Shown here: positions 51,292-59,926 of the stretch, one piece after another
Layout of the letters: every line of letters begins with the position of its first letter
Position numbering within the stretch: the stretch's first letter is position 1
Source of the DNA: Actinocrispum wychmicini
GTDB taxonomy: Bacteria; Actinomycetota; Actinomycetes; Mycobacteriales; Pseudonocardiaceae
Length of the DNA: 64,000 nt
Direction: 5' to 3'
NCBI RefSeq assembly: GCF_004345645.1
Contig: NZ_SLWS01000019.1
Coordinates: forward strand, 62,001 to 126,000
The notes under the pieces: model-generated
The model's input: only the letters and a program-made list of their open reading frames with translations
What the model was told of the DNA's origin: nothing
Database searches by the model: none
Program-made: the position numbers and the translations under genes

Positions 51292-53214
51292 TCAGGCGGC
51301 GCGGGCGGCGCGGACGACTCCGGTGACCTGGTCGGCGGACAGTTCGGCGAGCCGCAGGCACGTGCCGCCGAGTGCGGCGGCCAGCTTCGGGACCAGTCCG
51401 AGCCGGACCGGCCCCTGCTCACAGTCCACGACCACCGTGGCGACCCCGTCGGCGGCGAGCATTCCGGCGGCACGCATGGCGTCGTCGAAGGGATCGCTCC
51501 CGCCAGCACCCTGAGTGGCCCGTCCGTCCGTCAACACCACCAGCAACGGCCGGCGACGAGGGTCCCGAATCCGTTCCGCGGCAAGCAGTCTACGAGTCCG
51601 CAACAACCCGTCGGCCAGTGGCGTGCGCCCACCCGTGCGCAAACGTTTCAACCGCGCGGCGGCGGCGTCCACAGAGGACGTCGGCGGCAATGTCACCTCG
51701 GCGTGAGTCCCGCGGAACGTGACCACACCGACCTTGTCCCGCCGCTGGTACGCGTCCCGCAGCAGCGAAAGCACCGCGCCCGTCACCGCGGACATACGTT
51801 TGCGCGCCGCCATCGACCCGGACGCGTCCACACAGAACAGCACGAGGTTGCTCTCTTTGCCCTCGCGCACAGCCAACCGAAGGTCGCCCGCCCGAAGCAG
51901 CAACCCGGCTCCGACGCGTCCCCTGGCCTCCTGATGCGGAGCGGCCGCCGACAACGTCCCCACCAGATGCAGCCCGTTGCCCTCCACAGTAGACGGACGA
52001 ACCGTGAACCCGTTGCTGGCTTCGGCCCGCGAACGTTTGCCTGGCGCGCCGGAGCCCACGCCGGGCACCTGGAGCAGCCGGGCCCGGAAGGCCGGCGCGG
52101 GCGGTACGGGTGGCCGGTCACCGCCGCCGTCGCCCTGGACCTGCGATGGCGCGTCGGACGGCAGCTGCCCGCCGCCGTCCGGGTCGGGGTCCGGCTCGGG
52201 TTCGGATTCGGCCTCGTTCGCCGCGTCCCGCATGGCGTCCTGCAGCTGCTGCTCGTCCATCCCGGGCTCGTCGAACGGGTCCCGCCTGCGTCGATGCGGC
52301 AACGCCAACCGCACGGCCATCTCGACGTCGGCCTCTTCGACCGCGTCAGCGCCACGCCACGCGGCATGCGCGATGGCCGTACGCGCGACCACGAGGTCCG
52401 CGCGCATCCCGTCCACCTCGAAGGCCGCACACACCGAGGCGATCCGCCGCAGCTCGGTGTCGGGCAACGCCACAGACGGCAGCTGGGCCCGCGCCGCCAC
52501 GATCCGTGCGGCCAGTTCGGCGTCCGCCGACTCCCACCGCGCGGCGAACCCGACCGGGTCGGCCTCGAACGCCAGCCGCCGCCGGATCACCTCGGTCCGG
52601 ACGGCCACGTCCCGGGAGGAAAGCACGTGCACGGTCAGCCCGAACCGGTCGAGCAGCTGCGGCCGCAGCTCCCCCTCCTCCGGGTTCATCGTCCCCACCA
52701 ACAGGAAGCTCGCGGCGTGCGACACCGAGACACCTTCGCGCTCGACGTGCGCCCGGCCCATCGCCGCCGCGTCCAGCAGCAGGTCGACCAGGTGGTCGTG
52801 CAGCAGGTTCACCTCGTCGACGTACAGCACGCCCCGGTGCGCGGCGGCCAGCAGCCCCGGCTGGTACGCCCGGACCCCCTCGGTCAGCGCCCGTTCCAGG
52901 TCGAGCGACCCGACCAGCCGGTCCTCGGTGGCCCCCACCGGCAGCTCCACCAGCCGCGCCGCGCGCCGGTCGGCGCCTTCGTGCGGGGCGTCGGGGCAGG
53001 CGGGATCGGGGTTGCCCGGGTCACACGCGAACCGGCACCCGGGGACGACGTCGACCGACGGCAGCAGAGCGGCCAGTGCGCGCACGATGGTCGACTTGGC
53101 GGTGCCCTTCTCCCCTCTGACCAGCACGCCCCCGATACCGGGGTGAACGGCGTTCAACAGCAGAGCCATCCGGAGGTCGTCGTGCCCGACGACGGCGGAG
53201 AAGGGGAACCCCAC
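51292..53214 (-). CDS. Magnesium-chelatase-like ATPase (ChlI-ChlD fusion), cobalt chelatase partner
   Basis: A 640-residue fusion. Residues about 1-330 are a MoxR/ChlI AAA+ domain (Walker A VRGEKGTAKSTIVRALAAL, YVDEVNLLHDHLVDLLLDAA, GTMNPEEGELRPQLLDRFGL). An acidic/Pro-rich linker follows (EPEPDPDPDGGG). Residues about 450-640 are a von Willebrand A domain with the metal site VLFCVDASGSMAARKRMS. This layout serves CobN-type cobalt insertion. I start at GTG 53214, because the longer frame to 53325 lies within the riboswitch. First gene of the B12 operon. Confidence 0.9.
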   Translation of the reverse strand: MGFPFSAVVGHDDLRMALLLNAVHPGIGGVLVRGEKGTAKSTIVRALAALLPSVDVVPGCRFACDPGNPDPACPDAPHEGADRRAARLVELPVGATEDRLVGSLDLERALTEGVRAYQPGLLAAAHRGVLYVDEVNLLHDHLVDLLLDAAAMGRAHVEREGVSVSHAASFLLVGTMNPEEGELRPQLLDRFGLTVHVLSSRDVAVRTEVIRRRLAFEADPVGFAARWESADAELAARIVAARAQLPSVALPDTELRRIASVCAAFEVDGMRADLVVARTAIAHAAWRGADAVEEADVEMAVRLALPHRRRRDPFDEPGMDEQQLQDAMRDAANEAESEPEPDPDPDGGGQLPSDAPSQVQGDGGGDRPPVPPAPAFRARLLQVPGVGSGAPGKRSRAEASNGFTVRPSTVEGNGLHLVGTLSAAAPHQEARGRVGAGLLLRAGDLRLAVREGKESNLVLFCVDASGSMAARKRMSAVTGAVLSLLRDAYQRRDKVGVVTFRGTHAEVTLPPTSSVDAAAARLKRLRTGGRTPLADGLLRTRRLLAAERIRDPRRRPLLVVLTDGRATQGAGGSDPFDDAMRAAGMLAADGVATVVVDCEQGPVRLGLVPKLAAALGGTCLRLAELSADQVTGVVRAARAA

Positions 53215-53221
53215 GGGCCAG

Positions 53222-53383
53222 GTCCTTCCTCGGGTGTCCGCGCCCGAAGTCGAAGGGCGGGCACACGGCAGCGCACCCGAGCGAGGAGCGGAGTATCTGG
53301 CTCCCGGCCCCGAAGGGCCGGTCACAGTGGCGGGACCGCACCGGACTCACACCGGTTTCCTCCACACCCTCGCCTCGGGCATC
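53222..53383 (-). ncRNA. Cobalamin riboswitch
   Basis: The minus strand upstream of the chelatase gene has the cobalamin riboswitch core: GGAAACCGGTGTGAGTCCGG (53360-53341) followed at once by the B12 box with GCGGTCCCGCCACTGT (53339-53324). A GC hairpin (CCGGCCC/GGGCCGG) comes next, then a 3' region with paired GCGCGG/CCGAAG-type stems close to the GTG start at 53214. Adenosylcobalamin binding would lower expression of the five-gene operon, probably at translation since the expression region adjoins the start. Confidence 0.93.
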
Positions 53384-53411
53384 GTATCCCCCTAGGGCCT
53401 GGATCGAGGTC

Positions 53412-55532
53412 CTAAGGCTTGCCGCGGGACAACGCGCTCGGCCACCAGATCTTCCGGCCGATCTGCAGGGTCAGCGCGGGGACCAGCAGGGACCGGACGA
53501 TCAGGGTGTCCAGCAGCACACCGAACGCCACCAGGAACGCCATCTGCACGAGCGTCACCATCGGCAGCATCGCCAGCGCCCCGAAGGTGGCGGCCAGGAC
53601 CACGCCGGCGGACGTGATCACCCCACCGGTCACCGACAGCCCCTTCAGGGTGCCCTGTCTGGTGCCATCCTTAAGAGATTCTTCACGGACCCGCGTCATC
53701 AGGAAGATGTTGTAATCGATGCCCAGCGCCACCAGGAACACGAAGGCCAGCATCGGCAGGCTGGGGTCGGCGTTCGCGAAGTCGAAGACGTGGTTGAACA
53801 CCAACGCGCCGACCCCGAGCGTCGCCGCGTACGACACGCCCACCGACAGCGTCAGCAGCACCGGCGCCACCAGCGACCGCAGCAGCAGCGCCAGCACCAG
53901 CAGGATCACGATCAGCACCGCCGGGATGATCACCTTGAGGTCCCGCTGTGCGGTGTCGTGGATGTCCAGCCATGCCGCCGTGGAGCCGCCGACCAGCGCG
54001 TCCGCCCCGGGTATCGCGTGTTCGACCGTGCGCAGCTGTTGCACTGTCGCCTGCGCCGCCTTGGACGACGGGTCGTTCGTCAGGGTCGCTTCGACCACCT
54101 GCAGCCCGTCGACGACCCTCGGGTTGACCTTCACGTCGGCCACCCCGGGCACGTTCCTGGCGGCGTCGGCGACGGCTTGGGCCATGCCGGGGTGCGTGAC
54201 GATCTCCGTCGGCGACCCCTGGCCCGCCGGGAAGTGCGCCGCGAAGACCTCCATCCCCCTGATGGACTCGGTCTTCTTGGTGAAGCTGTCGGAGAACTGC
54301 AGCCCGTCCGACTTGAACTGGGGCAGGAACGCGAGGCAGCCCAGCAGGATCACCGCGGTGATGCCGCCGACCCAACGCGGCCGCCTGCCGACCACACCGG
54401 CGACCCGGCCCCACACGCCCTTGCGCTCGACGGTGCCTTCCTTCGGCCGGAACGGCCAGAACGCGCCGCGCCCGAGCAGCATCAACAGCGCCGGGAGGAA
54501 CGTCAACGCGGTCAGCAGGGACGCCGCGATGCCGACGGCCGCGACCGGGCCAAGGCTCTTGTTGCTGTTCAGGTCGGACAGGAGCAGGCACAGCAGGCCG
54601 ATGATGACCGTGCCGGCCGACGCGACGAGCGGCTCGACGCACGCCCGCCAACTGACCCGCATCGCGTCGTACTTGCTGGCGTGTCGCCGCAGTTCCTCGC
54701 GGTAACGGGACACCAGCAGCAGCGCGTAGTCCGTGGCGGCGCCGAGCACGAGGACCATGAGGATGCCCTGGCTCTGGCCGTTCAACGTGATCACGTCGGC
54801 CTTGGTGAGGAAGTACACGACCATGGACGCGGCGGTCAGCGCGAACCCGCCGGACAGCAGCACCACGATCGGCAGCAGCGGGCTCCGGTAGATCAGCATC
54901 AGGATCCCGACGACCACGGCGATCGTCACCCACAGCAGCATCCCGTCGATGTCGCCGAACACGTCCGAGAAGTCCGCGGACATCCCGGCCTCGCCGGTCA
55001 GGTGCAGGCTCATTCCCGCGGGCAGGTTGACCGCCGCGGTCTCCCTGAGGCCCTTGGCGATGTCGCCGACCTTGTCCCGCAACGACTCCGGCAGCGCGAC
55101 GATGATCTGCGCGGCCTGGTTGTCCTGCTTCGACGTGATCACCGGGGAGACCCGGCCGGCGATGCCCCCGGCGCCGTCCAGGTCGGGCTGGTGGAAGTTG
55201 GCGATCGCGGCCGCCTTCGCCTGCAGGAACTCGCCGTCCGCGGGGGTGAGTCCCGCCGGCCGTTCGTACACGAGGAGCGCGCTGATGTCCTTGTCCACCG
55301 TGAACCTGGTCATCAGGTCGTTGACCTTGGTGGCCTCGGCGGACTTCGGCAGGAACGCCGCGTTCGAGTCGGTCAGGACGTCCTTGAGCTTGCCCTGGTA
55401 CGGGCTGCTGACCGCGCCGATCACCAGCCAGGCGATCACCAGCAGGGCCGGCAGGATCCAGCGCAGCCGACGGGTCCTGGTTCTCGGCGGTGGCGGCGGT
55501 GACGGACGTGCGGTATCGACGGACGTGGCCAT
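53412..55532 (-). CDS. MMPL family (RND-type) membrane transporter
   Basis: A 706-residue transporter with about 12 membrane segments in two halves, each after a large external loop. Family features: LRWILPALLVIAWLVIGAVS at the start, ITSKQDNQAAQIIVALP in the first loop, VLVLGAATDYALLLVSRYRE in the fourth segment region (proton-relay Asp) and its counterpart FLVALGIDYNIFLMTRVREE in the second half. Such proteins export lipids or hydrophobic compounds. ATG at 55532 with GGGGAG upstream. Its stop is 29 nt from the upstream end of the riboswitch on the same strand. Confidence 0.92.
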   Translation of the reverse strand: MATSVDTARPSPPPPPRTRTRRLRWILPALLVIAWLVIGAVSSPYQGKLKDVLTDSNAAFLPKSAEATKVNDLMTRFTVDKDISALLVYERPAGLTPADGEFLQAKAAAIANFHQPDLDGAGGIAGRVSPVITSKQDNQAAQIIVALPESLRDKVGDIAKGLRETAAVNLPAGMSLHLTGEAGMSADFSDVFGDIDGMLLWVTIAVVVGILMLIYRSPLLPIVVLLSGGFALTAASMVVYFLTKADVITLNGQSQGILMVLVLGAATDYALLLVSRYREELRRHASKYDAMRVSWRACVEPLVASAGTVIIGLLCLLLSDLNSNKSLGPVAAVGIAASLLTALTFLPALLMLLGRGAFWPFRPKEGTVERKGVWGRVAGVVGRRPRWVGGITAVILLGCLAFLPQFKSDGLQFSDSFTKKTESIRGMEVFAAHFPAGQGSPTEIVTHPGMAQAVADAARNVPGVADVKVNPRVVDGLQVVEATLTNDPSSKAAQATVQQLRTVEHAIPGADALVGGSTAAWLDIHDTAQRDLKVIIPAVLIVILLVLALLLRSLVAPVLLTLSVGVSYAATLGVGALVFNHVFDFANADPSLPMLAFVFLVALGIDYNIFLMTRVREESLKDGTRQGTLKGLSVTGGVITSAGVVLAATFGALAMLPMVTLVQMAFLVAFGVLLDTLIVRSLLVPALTLQIGRKIWWPSALSRGKP

Positions 55533-55687
55533 GCTGAATCTCCCCGGTATGACGTGTGTGAGCGTCCCCAACGGGGTCAGCACCGACCCCTCGCGGGGCT
55601 AGTGTCCCGAAATCCGGCCCTGAGCCACATCGGGATCAACCCTGAGATCATCCCCGATGACGTAGGCCACACTGGTAGCTTCACACC

Positions 55688-56143
55688 ATGAGTCGCGCTT
55701 TTCGGTTCGGCCTCAACATGACCGCCGCAACGGACCGTACCGGATGGACTGCGAAGTGCCAGCGGGCCGAGGAACTGGGCTACGACGTCGTTCTGGTTCC
55801 GGACCATTTGGGGATGCCGGCGCCGTTTCCGTCGCTGGTGCTCGCCGCTGAGGCCACACATTCCGTGCGGCTCGGGACGTTTGTGTTGAACGCGGGCTTC
55901 TACAACCCCGTTCTGCTCGCGCGGGACGTGGTCGCGTTCGCCGGCCTCAGGTCCGCCCCCACCGACGGCCGGCTGTCGACGATCACGACCGACGAGATCG
56001 ACGAGCGGGTGGCGTTCGCGCGGGCCGCGGCCGACGGCCGGGACTACGAGTCGAACCTGCTCGTCCAGATGGTCATCCCCACCGACGACAGGCGCGAGCC
56101 CTGGATGGAAGCGTTCGCACCGGTGATCGAACTGCTCAAATGA
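55688..56143 (+). pseudogene. LLM-class F420-type oxidoreductase with two internal in-frame deletions
   Basis: The 151-residue frame reads as a luciferase-like monooxygenase at both ends. Residues 1 to about 87 (FRFGLNMTAATDRTGWTAKC, VVLVPDHLGMPAPFPSLVLA, RLGTFVLNAGFYNPVLLARD) are normal; the middle of the barrel, about 90-100 residues, is then missing at FAGLRSAPTDGRLSTITTDE. A second loss lies between VIPTDDR and REPWMEAFAPVIELLK. Relatives are near 290 residues. Both gaps preserve frame, so a product may be made, but the barrel cannot close. It overlaps the next gene by 4 nt. Confidence 0.75.
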
Positions 56144-57111
56144 CCGTCCTGGCCCGGCGGATGCACGCCCAGGGATTGGGCGGGCACGCCACCGACGTGT
56201 TGACCGCGGTCGCCGCCGCCGCCGGGCTGCAGGCCCAGGACACGGCGGCCTGCCGGCTGTCGGTGCGTCCCCGCACGTCCGGCCTGACCGCCGAGGACGT
56301 CACCAAGGCGTGCGCTGACGGAACTGTTGTCAGAACGTGGTTGATGCGCGGCACCTTGCACATGGTCGCGGCCAAGGACGTGCACTGGATGGTGTCGTTC
56401 TTCGGGCCTTCCCTCGTTCGAGGCCAGCGCCGCCGACGCGCCGAACTCGGCCTGACCGACGACATCTGCGCCCGTGCCCTGCCCGCCCTCCAGGACATCC
56501 TGCCCGGCAACGCGCTGAGCCGTTCGTCCATTGTGGAGCAGCTCAACCGGCGGGGCATCGAAGTCGACCCGAAAGGGCAGGCCCCGGCGCACATGATGTT
56601 CTACGCGGCGACCCACGGGCTGATCTGCCGTGGCCCGGAGCTGGCCAGGGACGAACCGTCCTATGTGCTGCTCGACGAGTGGGTCACCGACCGCTTCACC
56701 CCGGACGATCCGCTGCAAGAGTTGGGCCGGCGCTACCACCAGGCGTTCGGCCCGGCGTCGGCCGAGGACTTCGCCTTCTGGGCCGGCATTCCGCTCGGCC
56801 AGGCCCGCAAGGTCGAGCCCACCGACAGCGACACGGTCCAGCACGGCCTGCGCCTGCTGCCCGCGTTCGACACGTACGTCCTGGGCTACAAGAACCGGCC
56901 GGTCGCTGAGGAGTTCGCCAAGCGCGTCAACGCGGGCGGCGGCATGATCCGGCCGACCATCGTGGTGGACGGGCGGATCGCCGGAACCTGGCGCAGGCGT
57001 TCGGGCGACATCGAGATCGAGCCGTTCGAACAACTCGACCGGACCGCCTTGGAGGTGGAGGTCGCCGACCTGAGCAGGTTTGTCGGCGGCGACCTCCACC
57101 TCGTTTCCTAG
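56140..57111 (+). CDS. Winged-helix DNA-binding domain protein (HTH_42 / YcaQ-like family)
   Basis: A 323-residue protein of the winged-helix family often annotated as DNA-binding domain-containing (PF06224). Typical segments: GLQAQDTAACRLSVRPRTSG, VVRTWLMRGTLHMVAAKDVH, PAHMMFYAATHGLICRGPEL, YVLLDEWVTDRFTPDDPLQE and the late DTYVLGYKNRPVAEEFAKRV. Related proteins include DNA glycosylases of the AlkX/YcaQ type. ATG overlaps the preceding frame (ATGA). The stop meets the convergent GH92 stop (57108-57111). Confidence 0.87.
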   Translation: MTVLARRMHAQGLGGHATDVLTAVAAAAGLQAQDTAACRLSVRPRTSGLTAEDVTKACADGTVVRTWLMRGTLHMVAAKDVHWMVSFFGPSLVRGQRRRRAELGLTDDICARALPALQDILPGNALSRSSIVEQLNRRGIEVDPKGQAPAHMMFYAATHGLICRGPELARDEPSYVLLDEWVTDRFTPDDPLQELGRRYHQAFGPASAEDFAFWAGIPLGQARKVEPTDSDTVQHGLRLLPAFDTYVLGYKNRPVAEEFAKRVNAGGGMIRPTIVVDGRIAGTWRRRSGDIEIEPFEQLDRTALEVEVADLSRFVGGDLHLVS

Positions 57112-59834
57112 GGCAGGCGCCAGATCTGGGCGCCGGTGCTGTTGCAGTCGTAGATCTGCAGCTGGATACCGTTGGCGGTGTTGCTGTTCGGCACGTCAAG
57201 GCACTTGCCGGCCGGCGAGTTCACCAGCGCGCCACCGGCTTTCGGCCACCACTGCTGGGCGCCGGTGCCGTTGCAGTCCCACAGCTGGACCTTGGTGCCG
57301 TTGTCCCGCTTGCTGGCACTGACATCCAGACACCGACCCAACGCCCGGACCGTGCCGTCCGACGCGAGCGTCCACTGCTGGGCCGCGGAGCTGTTGCAGT
57401 CCCAGAGCCGGACCGCGGCGCCGTTGCCGCTTTGGCTCGGGTCGCCGTCCAGGCACTTGCTGGCCAGGCCGGTGACCGCACCCGTCCGCGCGGGCGCCGG
57501 GCCGACGTCGAACGACGGCGGTGCGTCCGCCGCTGCGGCGCCCCACGACGTGTTCGGTGCCGTGCCCAAGGTGTAGTCCAGCGTGCCGCCATTGGCCACA
57601 AAGGACTCCGGCAGCCACGCCTTCGTACTGGTCTGGCCGTTGACCTTCAGGCTCTGCACGTACTTCGCGGAGTCGGACGCGCCGGGCGCGTTGATCGTGA
57701 TGGTCTTGCCGTTGCCTCTGGTGATCGTCACCGCCGGGAACTGCGGGCTGGCCAGGACCAGTTCCGAACGGCCCGGTGCCTCCGGGTACATGCCGAGGAT
57801 CGCCCACACCGCCCACGAGGACATCTCGCCGAGATCGTCATTGCCGACCATACCCTCGGGCAGCGGCTTGAAGTTCGTGGTCAACGCGCGCCGGACGATG
57901 TCCTGCGTCTTGTAAGGCGCGCCCGCGTACGCGTACGCCCACGGGGTTTCCAGGGTCGGTTCGTTGCCGAGGTACGCGTTGTTCTTGTCCGGACCGGCGT
58001 TGAGGTCCGTGAAGAACGCGTCCAGCCTGGGTGTCACGGCCGCGTTGCCGCCCATGGCGTCGAACAGGCCACGGTAGTTGTACGGCACCATCCACGTGTA
58101 CTGGCCGCCGTTGCCCTCGGTGTACTGGTCCTGCTGGGTCGGCGAGAAGCCCGGGAACGTCGTGTCGGTGTTGCGGGGCTGGATGTACTTGCTGCCGGAC
58201 TCGAACAGACTGCGCCAGTTCTGCGCGCGGCGCAGGAAGTACTCCGCGTTGGCGGTGTCGCCGAGCCGGGCCGCGAGCTGCGAGATCGCGAAGTCCGCGC
58301 TGGTGTACTCCAGCGTGGTCGCCGCCGAGCCCCACACGTCCGACAGGCCGGTCGGCACGTACCCGAACTGGTTGTACTGCAGCCAGCCCGGCCGTTCCCG
58401 GACATCGTTGACACCGGTCACGATCCGCTTCAGCCCGTCCGAGGCGTTGAAGTTCGTCGCGCCGAACGCGTACATGGTCGAGATGATGGCTGTGACCGGG
58501 TCGCCGTTCATCACGCCCGTGCCGCCGTTGGCCACCGTCCAGCGGTCGAAGTAGCCGCCGTAGGTGTCCTGGTTGATCGCGGACTGGGCGATGTCCGCGG
58601 CTTCGTTGGGCGCGAGCAGCGCGACCAGGGCGACCTGGGAGCGGTAGACGTCCCAACCGGAGTAGTTGGCGTACTGCTGGTGCCCGCTCGCGGCCGAGTG
58701 GACCTGGTTGTCGAAGCCCATGTACCTGCCGTCGACGTCGCTGAAGACGTTCGGGTGCAGGAACGAGTGGTAGATCGCTGTGTACAGTGTACGCAGCTGC
58801 GCGTCGGTGCCGCCGGTGACGTTGACCCGGCCGAGCAGGCCGTTCCACGTGCCGCGGGCACTGGAGCGGACGTCGTCGAAGCTGCGGCTCCCCTGCTCAC
58901 TGCTCAGGTTGGCCTGTGCGCCGGCGAGGCTGACGAACGAGATCGCCACCCGAGCGGTCACCGTCGGGTTCGAGCTGGTGTCGAACGAGACGAACGCCGC
59001 TGCCGCCTGAATGGCCGGGTCAGCGGCCGCTTCCGACGGTGCCGGGGCCTTGCGGGTGTCCACACCGGACTGCTGTTGGGCGGTCTTCGGTGACGCCGGC
59101 AGGGTCTGTTTGCTCGCGCCGCTGATGGACTTACGGGTGGTGTCGACCTTGCCGTCCGCGGCGGCCACCCCGGACGTGGCGAACGGGCGGTCGAAGGTCG
59201 CGGTGAAGTAGATCCGGTACCGGTTGCCGGCGCCACAGAAGCCGCCGCCGTCGGTGAACCCGGTCAGCGAGTTGGTGCCGATGGTGATCGAGCCGCTGGC
59301 CGCGTTGAACGCCTTGCCCGCGTCCACGCTCAGCGACGCGCGCTGGCCGGCGGGGTATGTGAACCGGGCCATGCCGGTGCGTTGGGTCGTGGTCAACTCG
59401 GTCTTCAGCCCGTTGTCGAACGTCACCGCGTAGTAGCCGGGTGACGCGGACTCGTTGGCATGGTTGAAGGTGTACTGGCTGACCGGGCTGCTGCCGAGGG
59501 TCGGCAGGAAGGGGATGTTGCCGAAGTCGCTGCAGCCCGGCCCGGAGATGTGGGTCAGGCTGAAGCCCTTGATCCGGTTGTCGTCGTAGGTGTAGCCGCC
59601 GTGCTGGTGGGTCACGGTGTCCGGACTCCACTGCAACATCCCGAACGGCGCGTCCGCGCCGGGGAACGTCATCCCGGCCCCGCCGCCGTTGCCGAAGTCG
59701 GGACCACCCGGTCGGGTGCCGACGAAGGCGTTGACGTACTGGGCCGGATCGGTGACGGCCGCGGCTGTGCCGGCCGGAATGACAGTGAAGGTCAACGCCG
59801 CTGCTAACGCGGCGGTCGCGGCGAGTGCGCGCAT
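57108..59834 (-). CDS. Secreted GH92 family glycosidase with C-terminal ricin-type lectin domain
   Basis: A 908-residue exported enzyme: signal peptide about 1-26; GH92 N-terminal beta domain (VNAFVGTRPGGPDFGNGGGA, GFSLTHISGPGCSDFGNIPF); helical catalytic region with RTLYTAIYHSFLHPNVFSDV, YSGWDVYRSQVALVALLAPN, ENGGQYTW-like EGNGGQYTWMVPYNYRGLFD and GNDDLGEMSSWAVWAILGMY; then a three-fold ricin B/CBM13 domain from about 775 with AAQQW, GAQQW and GAQIW repeats. GH92 enzymes are calcium-dependent alpha-mannosidases, so it should trim mannose-containing glycans outside the cell. AGGAGG precedes the ATG. Confidence 0.95.
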   Translation of the reverse strand: MRALAATAALAAALTFTVIPAGTAAAVTDPAQYVNAFVGTRPGGPDFGNGGGAGMTFPGADAPFGMLQWSPDTVTHQHGGYTYDDNRIKGFSLTHISGPGCSDFGNIPFLPTLGSSPVSQYTFNHANESASPGYYAVTFDNGLKTELTTTQRTGMARFTYPAGQRASLSVDAGKAFNAASGSITIGTNSLTGFTDGGGFCGAGNRYRIYFTATFDRPFATSGVAAADGKVDTTRKSISGASKQTLPASPKTAQQQSGVDTRKAPAPSEAAADPAIQAAAAFVSFDTSSNPTVTARVAISFVSLAGAQANLSSEQGSRSFDDVRSSARGTWNGLLGRVNVTGGTDAQLRTLYTAIYHSFLHPNVFSDVDGRYMGFDNQVHSAASGHQQYANYSGWDVYRSQVALVALLAPNEAADIAQSAINQDTYGGYFDRWTVANGGTGVMNGDPVTAIISTMYAFGATNFNASDGLKRIVTGVNDVRERPGWLQYNQFGYVPTGLSDVWGSAATTLEYTSADFAISQLAARLGDTANAEYFLRRAQNWRSLFESGSKYIQPRNTDTTFPGFSPTQQDQYTEGNGGQYTWMVPYNYRGLFDAMGGNAAVTPRLDAFFTDLNAGPDKNNAYLGNEPTLETPWAYAYAGAPYKTQDIVRRALTTNFKPLPEGMVGNDDLGEMSSWAVWAILGMYPEAPGRSELVLASPQFPAVTITRGNGKTITINAPGASDSAKYVQSLKVNGQTSTKAWLPESFVANGGTLDYTLGTAPNTSWGAAAADAPPSFDVGPAPARTGAVTGLASKCLDGDPSQSGNGAAVRLWDCNSSAAQQWTLASDGTVRALGRCLDVSASKRDNGTKVQLWDCNGTGAQQWWPKAGGALVNSPAGKCLDVPNSNTANGIQLQIYDCNSTGAQIWRLP

Positions 59835-59862
59835 GGTGTTCCTCCTGCAGGGGAACCGGAGG

Positions 59863-59880
59863 GTTGACAACGTTGTCAAC
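59863..59880. promoter_or_regulatory. Palindromic operator upstream of the GH92 gene
   Basis: GTTGACAACGTTGTCAAC is a perfect 18-bp palindrome 29 nt upstream of the GH92 start. The central CG and length fit LacI/GalR-type sugar repressors. No LacI gene lies in the window. Confidence 0.7.
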
Positions 59881-59926
59881 ACAGATCCTCGCATTTTTGT
59901 GACCACAGTGGAATCCACCGCACGGG

